Below are positions 19,720-28,247 of a stretch of DNA of 64,000 bases, piece after piece. The notes below the pieces were generated by a model, which was not told the DNA's origin, ran no database searches, and worked only from the letters and a program-made list of their open reading frames with translations. Location: positions 107,523 through 171,522 of the forward strand of contig NZ_JAPZSC010000010.1 in assembly GCF_027531545.1 (NCBI RefSeq), written 5' to 3'. Every line of letters begins with the position of its first letter. The first letter of the stretch is position 1. Made by a program: the position numbers and the translations under genes. Origin of the DNA: Silanimonas sp. (GTDB taxonomy: Bacteria; Pseudomonadota; Gammaproteobacteria; Xanthomonadales; Xanthomonadaceae).

Positions 19720-21792
19720 TCAGTCGGCCTTCGGCGCGTTGTGCGCCTCGAACCACTGCTGCACCTGCTGGTACCAGAACACCGAGTTCTGCGGCTTCAG
19801 GATCCAGTGGTTCTCGTTCGGGAAGTACACGAAACGGCTCGGCACGCCCTTCATCAGCAGGGTCTGGTAGAGCTCGAGGCCGTGGTTCACCGGCACGCGC
19901 AGGTCGGTCTGGCCGTGGATCACCAGGGTCGGCGTGTCGAAGTTCGCGGCGCCGAGGTGCGGGGAATTCCGGCGCAGCACCTCGTCGTTGTCCTTTTCCC
20001 AGAAGCCGCCGAAGCGCGGCATCTCGGTCGAGAAGTCGGCCGCGTACTGGGTGTAGAGGTTGTAGACCTTCGCGTGGGCGACGAGGGCGCGGAACGGGTG
20101 TTCGCGGCCGAGGATCACGCTGGTGAGGTAGCCGCCGTAGCTGCCGCCGCCGGCGACCATGCGGTCCTGGTCGATCCACGGCTGGGCGGCGAACCACTCG
20201 GCCGCCTTGATCACGTCCTGGTAGGGCTTCTCGGCCCACTCGGGGTTGATCGAATCGGTGAAGGCCTGGCCGAAGCCCGAGCTGCCGTGGAAGTTCGGCC
20301 ACGCAGTGACGTAGCCCCAGCTGCCGAACACCTGCGCGTTCCAGCGGAAGCTCATGCCGTCGGTGATGCCGTTGTGCGGGCCGCCGTGGATCAACATGAA
20401 GAACGGGTACTGCTTCGACTTGTCGAAGCCCGGCGGGTAGTTGACCCACATCTGGATGTCGGCGCCGTTGGCGCCCTTGTAGGTCACCGACTCGTAGGTG
20501 CCGAAATCGGTGTTGGCCAGCAGCTCGTCGTTGATCGTCGAGAGCTTGGTGGCGCGGCCGCTGCGCGCGTCGATGCGGACGAGCGTGGGCGGTTCGACGA
20601 AGGTCTGGCGCAGGCCGACCATCAGGCCGTTCTTCGCCAGTGCGAGGCCATTGAACGAGGCCGGGCCGGTGATCGCGCGCGGCGAACCGGTGAGCGGGAA
20701 CTCGTAGGCGCGCACGGTGCCGGCGTCGTCGACCGCACCGTAGAGGCGACGGCTGTCGGGCGCCCACAGGTACTCACCGACCGTGCGGTCCCACTCGGCG
20801 TACATCTCGCGGGTATCGCCGCTGCGGCGGTCGCGCAGCATCAGGCGGCCCTTGTCGGCGTAGAAGCCCTCGATGCGCTGCTGGATGAAGCTGAGCGTGC
20901 GGCCGTCCGGGCTGTACAGCGGCGCGCCGTCGTTGGCCGGGTTGTCCGGCGTCAGGTTCACCGGCTTGGCCGAAACGGCACCCGCGGCGGGGACGGCCAC
21001 GGTGAACAGGTCGTTGTTGGCGTCTTCGCGGGCGGGGTTCGAATCGGCCACGAAGGCCAGCTCCGTGCCGTCCGGCGAGACCGCGAACAGGCCGTCCGTG
21101 CCCTGCACCGCCGCGCGTGGCAGTTCGAGGCCGGTGCCCAGCGTCAGCGCCTGCGGTGCACCACCGCCGACATCGACGGCGAAGACGTGGAACTGGCGTT
21201 CATCCATGTAGCGGTCCCACGCGGTGACCGGGCCGCCGTCCCAGACCTGGCCGGTCATCTTGCTGGCGGCTCGCTCGTCGATCCGCTTGCCCTGCTCGGC
21301 CAGTGGCAGGTCGGCGAACACGCGCGAAACGAAAGCGAGGCGGCGGCCGTCGGCGAACCACTTCGGGCTTTGCACGCCGGTGGCCAGCGTGGTGAGGCGG
21401 CGCGCTTCGCCGCCGTCGACCGGCATCACGTAGAGCTGCGGCGCCTTGTCGTCCTCGCGCTGCGCGGTGAAGGCGATGAAGCGGCCGTCGGGACTGAACG
21501 CCGGCGAGCCTTCGTTGCCCACGTGGGTGGTGAAGGCACGCTCGCCGCTGCCGTCGGCGTTCCAGATCCACAGGTCGGTGTAGGCCTTGTCTTCCTTCAT
21601 CTCAAAGCGGGTGACCGGCGCGACGATGCGCGAGCCATCCGGCGAAACGACCGGGTTGCCGAGGCGCTGGATCTGCCAGCTGCGCTCGACGGTGAAAGGC
21701 TGCTTGCCGGACGGCGACGCGGCGGCAGCGGTCTGCGCGGCGATTGGCGCGGTGGCCACCAGCAGCGCCGAGGCGAGGACGGAACGGATCAT
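19720..21792 (-). CDS. S9 family peptidase (dipeptidyl/acylaminoacyl-peptidase type), secreted
   Basis: WD40-like/PD40 N-terminus, prolyl-oligopeptidase C-terminus (MVAGGGSYGGYLTSVILGREH; LVIHGQTDLRVPVNHGLELYQTL; ENHWI). Confidence 0.92.
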   Translation of the reverse strand: MIRSVLASALLVATAPIAAQTAAAASPSGKQPFTVERSWQIQRLGNPVVSPDGSRIVAPVTRFEMKEDKAYTDLWIWNADGSGERAFTTHVGNEGSPAFSPDGRFIAFTAQREDDKAPQLYVMPVDGGEARRLTTLATGVQSPKWFADGRRLAFVSRVFADLPLAEQGKRIDERAASKMTGQVWDGGPVTAWDRYMDERQFHVFAVDVGGGAPQALTLGTGLELPRAAVQGTDGLFAVSPDGTELAFVADSNPAREDANNDLFTVAVPAAGAVSAKPVNLTPDNPANDGAPLYSPDGRTLSFIQQRIEGFYADKGRLMLRDRRSGDTREMYAEWDRTVGEYLWAPDSRRLYGAVDDAGTVRAYEFPLTGSPRAITGPASFNGLALAKNGLMVGLRQTFVEPPTLVRIDARSGRATKLSTINDELLANTDFGTYESVTYKGANGADIQMWVNYPPGFDKSKQYPFFMLIHGGPHNGITDGMSFRWNAQVFGSWGYVTAWPNFHGSSGFGQAFTDSINPEWAEKPYQDVIKAAEWFAAQPWIDQDRMVAGGGSYGGYLTSVILGREHPFRALVAHAKVYNLYTQYAADFSTEMPRFGGFWEKDNDEVLRRNSPHLGAANFDTPTLVIHGQTDLRVPVNHGLELYQTLLMKGVPSRFVYFPNENHWILKPQNSVFWYQQVQQWFEAHNAPKAD

Positions 21793-21846
21793 CGGGACTC
21801 CATCAGGGTCAGGGTGGGAACGACGGAAAGGGAACAGCGACGGGGC

Positions 21847-23370
21847 TCAGAACCCCAGCGGGATCCCGAACAGGAAGAACGCGAGCAGCAGGGCGGTCCA
21901 GCTCACGAGGAAGCAGGCCGAGTAGGGCACCATCATGAGCATCATGTCGCCGATGGTGAGGTCGGGGCGATAGCGCCGCATGAAGGCGAGGATGATGCCG
22001 GCGTAGGCCATCATCGGCGTCACGATGTTGGTGGACGAATCCGCCACGCGGTAGGCCGCGGCGACCAGGTCCGGCGTCATCTGCGGGTTCACCTGGTAGA
22101 GCATGGGCACGAAGATCGGGCCGAGCAGCAGCCACTTCGAAGTCAGGCCACCGACGAACAGGTTGATCAGCGTGGTCGTGAGGATGAAGCCGATCAGCAG
22201 CAGCACCGGGTTGTCGGCGAGGCCCAGGCCCAGCAGGCCCTGCGCGCCGAGATAGGTGATGTAGGCGCCCAGGCCGCTGTAGGTCAGCAGGCCGAGGAAG
22301 TTGTACGAGAAGAAGGTGAGCACCAGGATGTAACCCGTGGTGTTGGCCTGCTTGGTCATCGCCTCGACGACGTCGGAGAGCGCGCGGAACTTGCCACTCG
22401 CGAAGCCGAAGGCCATGCCGACGGCGACGAAGTAGAACGAGATCAACAGGATCACGTTGTTGAGGAAGGGGTGGACCTCGCGGCCGTCCGCACCTGTGAA
22501 CGAGGCCAGCGGCCCGTAGGCGAATCCGGCGATCACGGCCAACGCCACGGGCGTGGTCCAAGCGGCGGCGCGAAGGCCGCGACGCTCGGACTCGGTCAGC
22601 GTGAACTCGCCAAGGTCGAGGTCGGCAGGCTTCGTCCACGGCTGCAGGCTCAGCTTCGGCGCGACGAAGCGCTTCGTCACCCACGCGCCGACGACAGCGA
22701 GCAGGAAGGTCGACGCCACCATGAAGAAGTAGTTCATGGTGGCCGCGTTGAGGGGCGTCCCGTCGGCGCTGGCGAAAGGAACGCCTTGGGCCTCGGCGAA
22801 CGTCTTGGCGTTGAGGCCCACGATCACGTCCGGCGGCGTGGCGGGGATCAGGTTGGCGCTGAAGCCCGCCGACACGCCGGCGAACGCCGCGGCCATGCCG
22901 ATCAGCGGGTTCTGCCCCAACGCGGCATAGAGCAGGCCGGCCAGCGGGATCAGCACGAGGTAGCCGGCGTCGGTGGCCAGCGAACTCATGATGCCGAGGA
23001 AGACCAGCAACAGCGGCATCCAGCGCATGGGCACCTGGCGGCCGGCTTTCTTGATCAACGCGCCGAGCAGGCCGGCGTGTTCGGCCACGCCGATGGCCAG
23101 CGTCACGATCAGGATCACGCCCAGCACGCCGTTGCCGAAGCCCAGCCAGTTGGCCAGCAGCGCATTGTCGAAAATCCAGCGGACGTGCTCGGTGGCGAGC
23201 ATCGGCTTGACGCTCTGTTCCACCGGGCCGTTCGGTCCGAGGGTGGAGAACGTGGTGCCCCCGAGCAGGGCAGCCGCGGCCAGCGCCAGCACGTAGAAGC
23301 CGATGAACAGCAGCACCGGGTCGGGGATGGCGCGGGCGATGCGCTCGATGCGGGAGTAGGCAGTGGACAC
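21847..23370 (-). CDS. AbgT family transporter
   Basis: IARAIPDPVLLFIGFYVLALAAAALLGG...; SAGFSANLIPATPPDVIVGLNAKTFAEAQ; SSTNIVTPMMAYAGIILAFMRRY. Confidence 0.92.
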   Translation of the reverse strand: MSTAYSRIERIARAIPDPVLLFIGFYVLALAAAALLGGTTFSTLGPNGPVEQSVKPMLATEHVRWIFDNALLANWLGFGNGVLGVILIVTLAIGVAEHAGLLGALIKKAGRQVPMRWMPLLLVFLGIMSSLATDAGYLVLIPLAGLLYAALGQNPLIGMAAAFAGVSAGFSANLIPATPPDVIVGLNAKTFAEAQGVPFASADGTPLNAATMNYFFMVASTFLLAVVGAWVTKRFVAPKLSLQPWTKPADLDLGEFTLTESERRGLRAAAWTTPVALAVIAGFAYGPLASFTGADGREVHPFLNNVILLISFYFVAVGMAFGFASGKFRALSDVVEAMTKQANTTGYILVLTFFSYNFLGLLTYSGLGAYITYLGAQGLLGLGLADNPVLLLIGFILTTTLINLFVGGLTSKWLLLGPIFVPMLYQVNPQMTPDLVAAAYRVADSSTNIVTPMMAYAGIILAFMRRYRPDLTIGDMMLMMVPYSACFLVSWTALLLAFFLFGIPLGF

Positions 23371-23458
23371 GGTGGGCAGGCGCGGCGATGACGAAAAAGC
23401 GAACGTGACGAAGGCCGCGTGAATGTCGCGCAATCGCCGACGCTGCAACCGTGCACGC

Positions 23459-24739
23459 TCAGCGGGACGTCGACGTCCCGAACCGGGGCCGGAACCGGCC
23501 CAGCCGGAAGGGCGATAGCGAGACCGCCGGCACGCCACCCGCGACGCGGGCCGCCACCATCGCCCCAGTCACAGGCCCCTGGGTCAACCCGAGATGGCCG
23601 TGCCCGAGGGCGAGGTGCAAGCCATCGACCGCATCGATGATCGGCAGCGAGTCGGGCGTGCAGGGCCGGAACCCCGCCCATTCGCGCGAGGGCTCGCCTT
23701 GCAGGGCCGGATACAGCGTTCGCGCGGCGGGGACGAGCCGCCGGACCAATCCGAAGCGCGGTGCACGATCGAGCGCGGTGAGTTCCTTGATGCTGGTGAC
23801 GCGCACACCGGCTTTCATCGGCGTCATCACCATGTAGCGCTCGGCCCACAGCGTCGGTCGGCGTGCCGCGCGGGGCTGCGGCGCGAACATCAGGTGGTAA
23901 CCACGCGCGGGCACGACCGGCACCACGAGGCCCAGCGGGGCGAGAAGGCGCGGCGCCCACGCGCCTGCCGCCACCACCACCTGGGCGGCGGCCACGGGAC
24001 CCGCCGCGGTGTCGAGCACCCAGGCGTCGCCCCGCCGTTGAAGGGCGATCACGCGCGTCCGAAGGTCCTCGACACCGTCGGCAACGAGCGCCGCATGCAG
24101 ACGCTGGCAGAAGCCGCCGGGGTCGCGCATGGCCAATGCTTCGGTCTGGAACACCGCACGCTCGAAGTCGGCGCCGATGTCGGGTTCGAGCTCACGCAGC
24201 TGCCGGGCGTCCAGCACCTCGAACGCCACGCCGCGGTCGCGCATGAGCGCACGCTCCCAGGCCCCCGCTTCGAAACTCGCCTCGCGTGCATAGACATGCA
24301 GGTAACCACTGGGGTCGACGAGGTCCATTGCGTTGATGGCCGCCGCCAGCTCGAGCCAGGCCGCGCGCGAGGCGTGGTTGATCGCGTGAAGCGCGTCGAC
24401 GACCGGCAGTACCGCGTTGCGTCGTCCGGCACGCACGAAATCGAGCAGCCATCGCGCGTAGGTCGGGAGCGCCGGCCAGTCGAGCTTCAGCGGCGCGTCG
24501 GGATCGAGGAGCATTCGCAAGCCCTTGCCGACAATGCCCGGCGTGGCCTGAGGCATGAGGTTGCCGACCGAGATCGAACCGGCGTTGCCGAAGGACGTCT
24601 CGCCGGCGGGCCCTTTCGCGTCGACCATCAAAACGTTGGCACCCCGCTGCCGCAGGTGCCAGGCACAGGACAGGCCAACGATGCCCATGCCGACCACGGC
24701 GACATCGGCCACCGCCGCAGGGCGCTTGGGAAGACTCAT
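23459..24739 (-). CDS. FAD-dependent D-amino-acid dehydrogenase (DadA-like)
   Basis: VAVVGMGIVGLSCAWHLRQRGANVLMVDAKGPAGETSFGNAGSISVGNLMP...; WAGFRPCTPDSLPIIDAVDGLHLALGHGHLGLTQGPVTG. Confidence 0.9.
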   Translation of the reverse strand: MSLPKRPAAVADVAVVGMGIVGLSCAWHLRQRGANVLMVDAKGPAGETSFGNAGSISVGNLMPQATPGIVGKGLRMLLDPDAPLKLDWPALPTYARWLLDFVRAGRRNAVLPVVDALHAINHASRAAWLELAAAINAMDLVDPSGYLHVYAREASFEAGAWERALMRDRGVAFEVLDARQLRELEPDIGADFERAVFQTEALAMRDPGGFCQRLHAALVADGVEDLRTRVIALQRRGDAWVLDTAAGPVAAAQVVVAAGAWAPRLLAPLGLVVPVVPARGYHLMFAPQPRAARRPTLWAERYMVMTPMKAGVRVTSIKELTALDRAPRFGLVRRLVPAARTLYPALQGEPSREWAGFRPCTPDSLPIIDAVDGLHLALGHGHLGLTQGPVTGAMVAARVAGGVPAVSLSPFRLGRFRPRFGTSTSR

Positions 24740-26943
24740 TCGACGTCGAATCCGTAGGCGGCATCCGGCACCGGGCCGGCGCGCCAGCTGAAATGCCACC
24801 ACTCCAGCGGATAGTTCACGAAGCCTTCGAGCGCCATGGCGTCGATCAAGCGGCGTCGCGCCTCGCGGACAGGCTCAGCCTCGGGCGATCCGGTGTGCGC
24901 TTCCGGCCCGAAGAAGTCGAAGCGCGTGCCCATATCGACCGGGGTGCAAGCGCTCGCGCGGCAATCGAGGAGGGCCACGTCGACGGTGGCGCCCCGGCTG
25001 TGGCCGCTGTGTTCCGCGATGTAGTCGGGCACGAGGGCAGATTTCTCGAGCCCAGGGTAGTAGTCGGGCTTGGTGCGCTCATCGGTGCTCTTCGCCCACG
25101 CGACGAAGGCCTGCACGGCACGCACCGGGCGGTAGCAGTCGTGCACGACCAATCCGAATCCGTCGGCGCGAAGGCGTCGTTCGACGCGTGCCAGCGCCTC
25201 CGCGGCCGGCAGAAGCAGCAGGCATTCGCCACGGCGATAGCCCGGCACCCGACGCCCGGTGAAGTTGTGCCGCGTGGCGTAGCGGATGTCATGCACCAGC
25301 GAGGGCGACAAGGCCCGCATGCGGATCATCCCGGCCTCCGCCGGGGTCGCGGCGGTGGAGACGGGTGGCGGTTGGGAAGCTGCAGCGGGCCCACAATCGC
25401 CCTCGCGATGGAGCGTCAGGTCCTCGAAGCCATTCTCATCGGCGGCGTCGATCGGCTCGAGCGTGAGTGCGCCATCGAATGCTAGTCGCACATCCCCCCC
25501 CACGCTCGCGTCGTCGAACACGAGGTGGATCGGTGCCTCCGGACCTTCGCCGACCCGCCACAGGGTGCCTGCGACGCGCGGCGAACGGGCGCTGGCGAAG
25601 CCGACCCCCGTGCCGCGGGGGCACAGCGACACCTCTCCGAACCAGGGGCTGCGATAGCGGCCGATCACGTCACCGAGGTCCTCCGCGGTGGCCGGGCGAC
25701 GCCCGCTCAACGAATCTTGTCTCGGGGGATTGGCGTCGCCAGGTGTCGCGGCCACCGTGGCGTCCCAATCCGCGACCCACGCCATCGCGTCGACACCCGC
25801 TTCTGGGTCGGTGATGGCCTTGACCAGGACCTGCATCAGCACCTGGCGGGCCCCTTCATCGTCGAGGTTCATCAGCAACACGACACCCGCATCACTCTCG
25901 GGCAGCAGCACGATCATGCTCATCGCACCCGCGAGGGTGCCGGTGTGCGCCACTTTCAGCTGGCCGTCCATGTCGGAGAGCCGCCAGCCGTAGCCATAGG
26001 CGTGGAAATGGGCGTTGTCCCATCGGCGCTGACGCTCCGAGAGCGGCAACGCGATGTGCGGCGTCCAGATCGCCGCGCGTTGCGCCGGCGACAGCCGGGC
26101 ATCGCCCCCGTCGAGCCAGAAAGACGACCAGCGCAACAGGTCGCCCAAGCTGCAGCGAAGGCCGCCGGCGGCGTTCGCCGTGGCGGCCTCGATGCGCGCC
26201 GGGTCGGGACGGACCACCCGGACCACGCCCTCCAAGCGCTGGTGCGGCTGTGCGACGTTGCGGTCGTCGAGCCGCGACCATGCGCCCGCACGGCAGCGGT
26301 TGAGCCCCAAGGGCTCGAACAACTCGCGCTGCAGCACCGTCTCGTAGCTTGCACCGCCGACCGAGGCCGCCACCTCGCCGGCCACGAGGTAAAGCACATT
26401 GTCGTAGGCGTACTGGCTTCGGAAGCTCGACACCAGAGGCAGGTGCCCGAGCGCGGCTTCGATATCGGCACGAGTGAAGGCATTGGGTTCAGGCCACAAC
26501 ATCAGGTCACCCGCGAACGGCCGCAGGCCACTGTTGTGGATCAGCAGGTCGCGCACCTGCATCTCGCGCGTGACCCAAGGGTCGGCCATGCGAAAGTTCG
26601 GGCGGTGTGCCACGACCGGATCTTGCCAACCGAGGACGCCGCGATCGACGAGGCGCCCCAACAAAGCGGTAGTAAACGCCTTCGAGTTCGACGCGATCTT
26701 GAAGATCGTCCCGTCATCGACCGCGAGTCCCGACCCGGCGACGGCTTCGCCGACGGTCCGCGTGTAGACCACCTCGCCGTCCCGGACGATGCCGACCGCC
26801 AACCCGGGGACACCGTAGTGCGCGCGAACGGCGTCCACCGCGCGGTCGAGGGCGGGGCGATCGAGCCCGACCTCTGCCGGCGCGCCGATGGCGGCGGTGG
26901 CCAGAAGGCCCGCCGCAAGCGCAACCAGCCTACGGCGCCTCAT
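24736..26943 (-). CDS. Two-domain protein: N-terminal serine beta-lactamase-fold hydrolase, C-terminal VanX/DdpX-type D-Ala-D-Ala dipeptidase
   Basis: N-domain has SxxK (SNSK), YxN (YDN) and HTG motifs. C-domain has HDCYRPVRA, EHSGHSRGATVDVALL (HxxxxxxD zinc site) and EWWHFSW. ATGA overlaps on both sides. Confidence 0.88.
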   Translation of the reverse strand: MRRRRLVALAAGLLATAAIGAPAEVGLDRPALDRAVDAVRAHYGVPGLAVGIVRDGEVVYTRTVGEAVAGSGLAVDDGTIFKIASNSKAFTTALLGRLVDRGVLGWQDPVVAHRPNFRMADPWVTREMQVRDLLIHNSGLRPFAGDLMLWPEPNAFTRADIEAALGHLPLVSSFRSQYAYDNVLYLVAGEVAASVGGASYETVLQRELFEPLGLNRCRAGAWSRLDDRNVAQPHQRLEGVVRVVRPDPARIEAATANAAGGLRCSLGDLLRWSSFWLDGGDARLSPAQRAAIWTPHIALPLSERQRRWDNAHFHAYGYGWRLSDMDGQLKVAHTGTLAGAMSMIVLLPESDAGVVLLMNLDDEGARQVLMQVLVKAITDPEAGVDAMAWVADWDATVAATPGDANPPRQDSLSGRRPATAEDLGDVIGRYRSPWFGEVSLCPRGTGVGFASARSPRVAGTLWRVGEGPEAPIHLVFDDASVGGDVRLAFDGALTLEPIDAADENGFEDLTLHREGDCGPAAASQPPPVSTAATPAEAGMIRMRALSPSLVHDIRYATRHNFTGRRVPGYRRGECLLLLPAAEALARVERRLRADGFGLVVHDCYRPVRAVQAFVAWAKSTDERTKPDYYPGLEKSALVPDYIAEHSGHSRGATVDVALLDCRASACTPVDMGTRFDFFGPEAHTGSPEAEPVREARRRLIDAMALEGFVNYPLEWWHFSWRAGPVPDAAYGFDVE

Positions 26944-28247
26944 GCGCGGCGCACCGTGGCACGGGGCGAGACCGCCCAAACGGTCTCGCCCTCGTCCTGC
27001 GCCAGCAAGGCCTCGATCGACTGCGCCCGCCGCAGCAGCGCGTGATGCGGGCCGTCGACCAGTACTTCGGCCACCAAGGGGCGGCTGTTGTAGGTCGAGG
27101 CCATCGAGGCCCCGTAGGCACCGGCCCCAAGGATGGCCACGAGGTCGCCCGCGCGGCAGGCCGGCAGATCACGTGCTGTGGCGAAGGTGTCGCCGGTTTC
27201 GCAGACGGGTCCGACGACATCGTAGCTTGCCATCGGGCGACCGGACACCAGCGGCACGATGTCGTGCCAGGCGTCGTAGAGCGCGGGGCGCATGAGGTCG
27301 TTCATCGCCGCATCGAGGATCAGGAACTCGCGATCGGCACCGCGCTTGACGCGCAGCACGCGGGTCACGAGCACGCCCGCCTCGGCCACCAGCCAGCGGC
27401 CCGGCTCGATGATGCAGTCGCCATCGAAGTGCGGATCGAAGGCCGCCAGCGCGCCGCGGATCAGGGCGGCGTGGTGCTCGACCGGCACCGTCGCCTGCCC
27501 CTCGCGATAGGGCACGCCAAGCCCGCCGCCGAAGTCCAGGCTGCGCACGCTGGCGCCCAAGGCGCGGATTTCCCGGGCGAAGTCGACCATCGAGTGCGCC
27601 GCGCGCCGGAGCGGGACTTCATCGGTGATCTGCGAGCCGATGTGCATGTGCAGGCCGTCGATCCGCAGGGCCCGCCACGTCGCCCTTTCCGAAAACAGCC
27701 TTCGCGCCTCCGGAAGATCGATACCGAACTTATTGCCGGCCCGGCCGGTGGAGATCTTTCCGTGGGTGCCCGCGTCGATGTCGGGGTTGATGCGCAGCGC
27801 CACGTCGGCGATGCGCCCCATCGCGCGCGCCACGCCGTCGAGCACCTCCAGCTCCTCGCGCGATTCGACGTTGAAGCGGCGCACGCCGGCCTCGAGGCCT
27901 TGGCGCATCTCCTCGGCCGTCTTCCCGACGCCGGAGAACACGATGCGCTCACCCGGGATGCCGGCGGCCCGCGCGCGGGCCAGCTCGCCCGCCGAAACGA
28001 TGTCGGCGCCCAGACCCGCCTCGGCCAGAAGCCGAAGCAGGCCCAGGTTGCCGTTCGCTTTCACCGCGTACGCGATCAGCGTGGGCCGGGGCGAGAACGC
28101 CGCCTGCAGCCTCGCCACCCGCGCCCGCAGCGCCGGCGCGGAGTAGGCATAGAAGGGCGTGGGCAGGGCGTGGGCCAGACCGACCCAATCCACGCCCTGC
28201 CACGCCTGCGCATCCATGCGCCGCGCGTCGTCCATTCGCGCGTCCAT
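26940..28247 (-). CDS. lysA: Diaminopimelate decarboxylase
   Basis: PLP fold III decarboxylase: AYAVKANGNLGLLRLLAEAGLGADIVSAGEL; HMHIGSQITD; EPGRWLVAEAG; CETGDTFA; GAYGASMASTYNSRP. Confidence 0.92.
   Translation of the reverse strand: MDARMDDARRMDAQAWQGVDWVGLAHALPTPFYAYSAPALRARVARLQAAFSPRPTLIAYAVKANGNLGLLRLLAEAGLGADIVSAGELARARAAGIPGERIVFSGVGKTAEEMRQGLEAGVRRFNVESREELEVLDGVARAMGRIADVALRINPDIDAGTHGKISTGRAGNKFGIDLPEARRLFSERATWRALRIDGLHMHIGSQITDEVPLRRAAHSMVDFAREIRALGASVRSLDFGGGLGVPYREGQATVPVEHHAALIRGALAAFDPHFDGDCIIEPGRWLVAEAGVLVTRVLRVKRGADREFLILDAAMNDLMRPALYDAWHDIVPLVSGRPMASYDVVGPVCETGDTFATARDLPACRAGDLVAILGAGAYGASMASTYNSRPLVAEVLVDGPHHALLRRAQSIEALLAQDEGETVWAVSPRATVRRA

Noticed and set aside
19441-23391. 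1316-aa plus-strand ORF
   Set aside because: Antisense shadow of S9 peptidase and AbgT genes; no recognisable domain.
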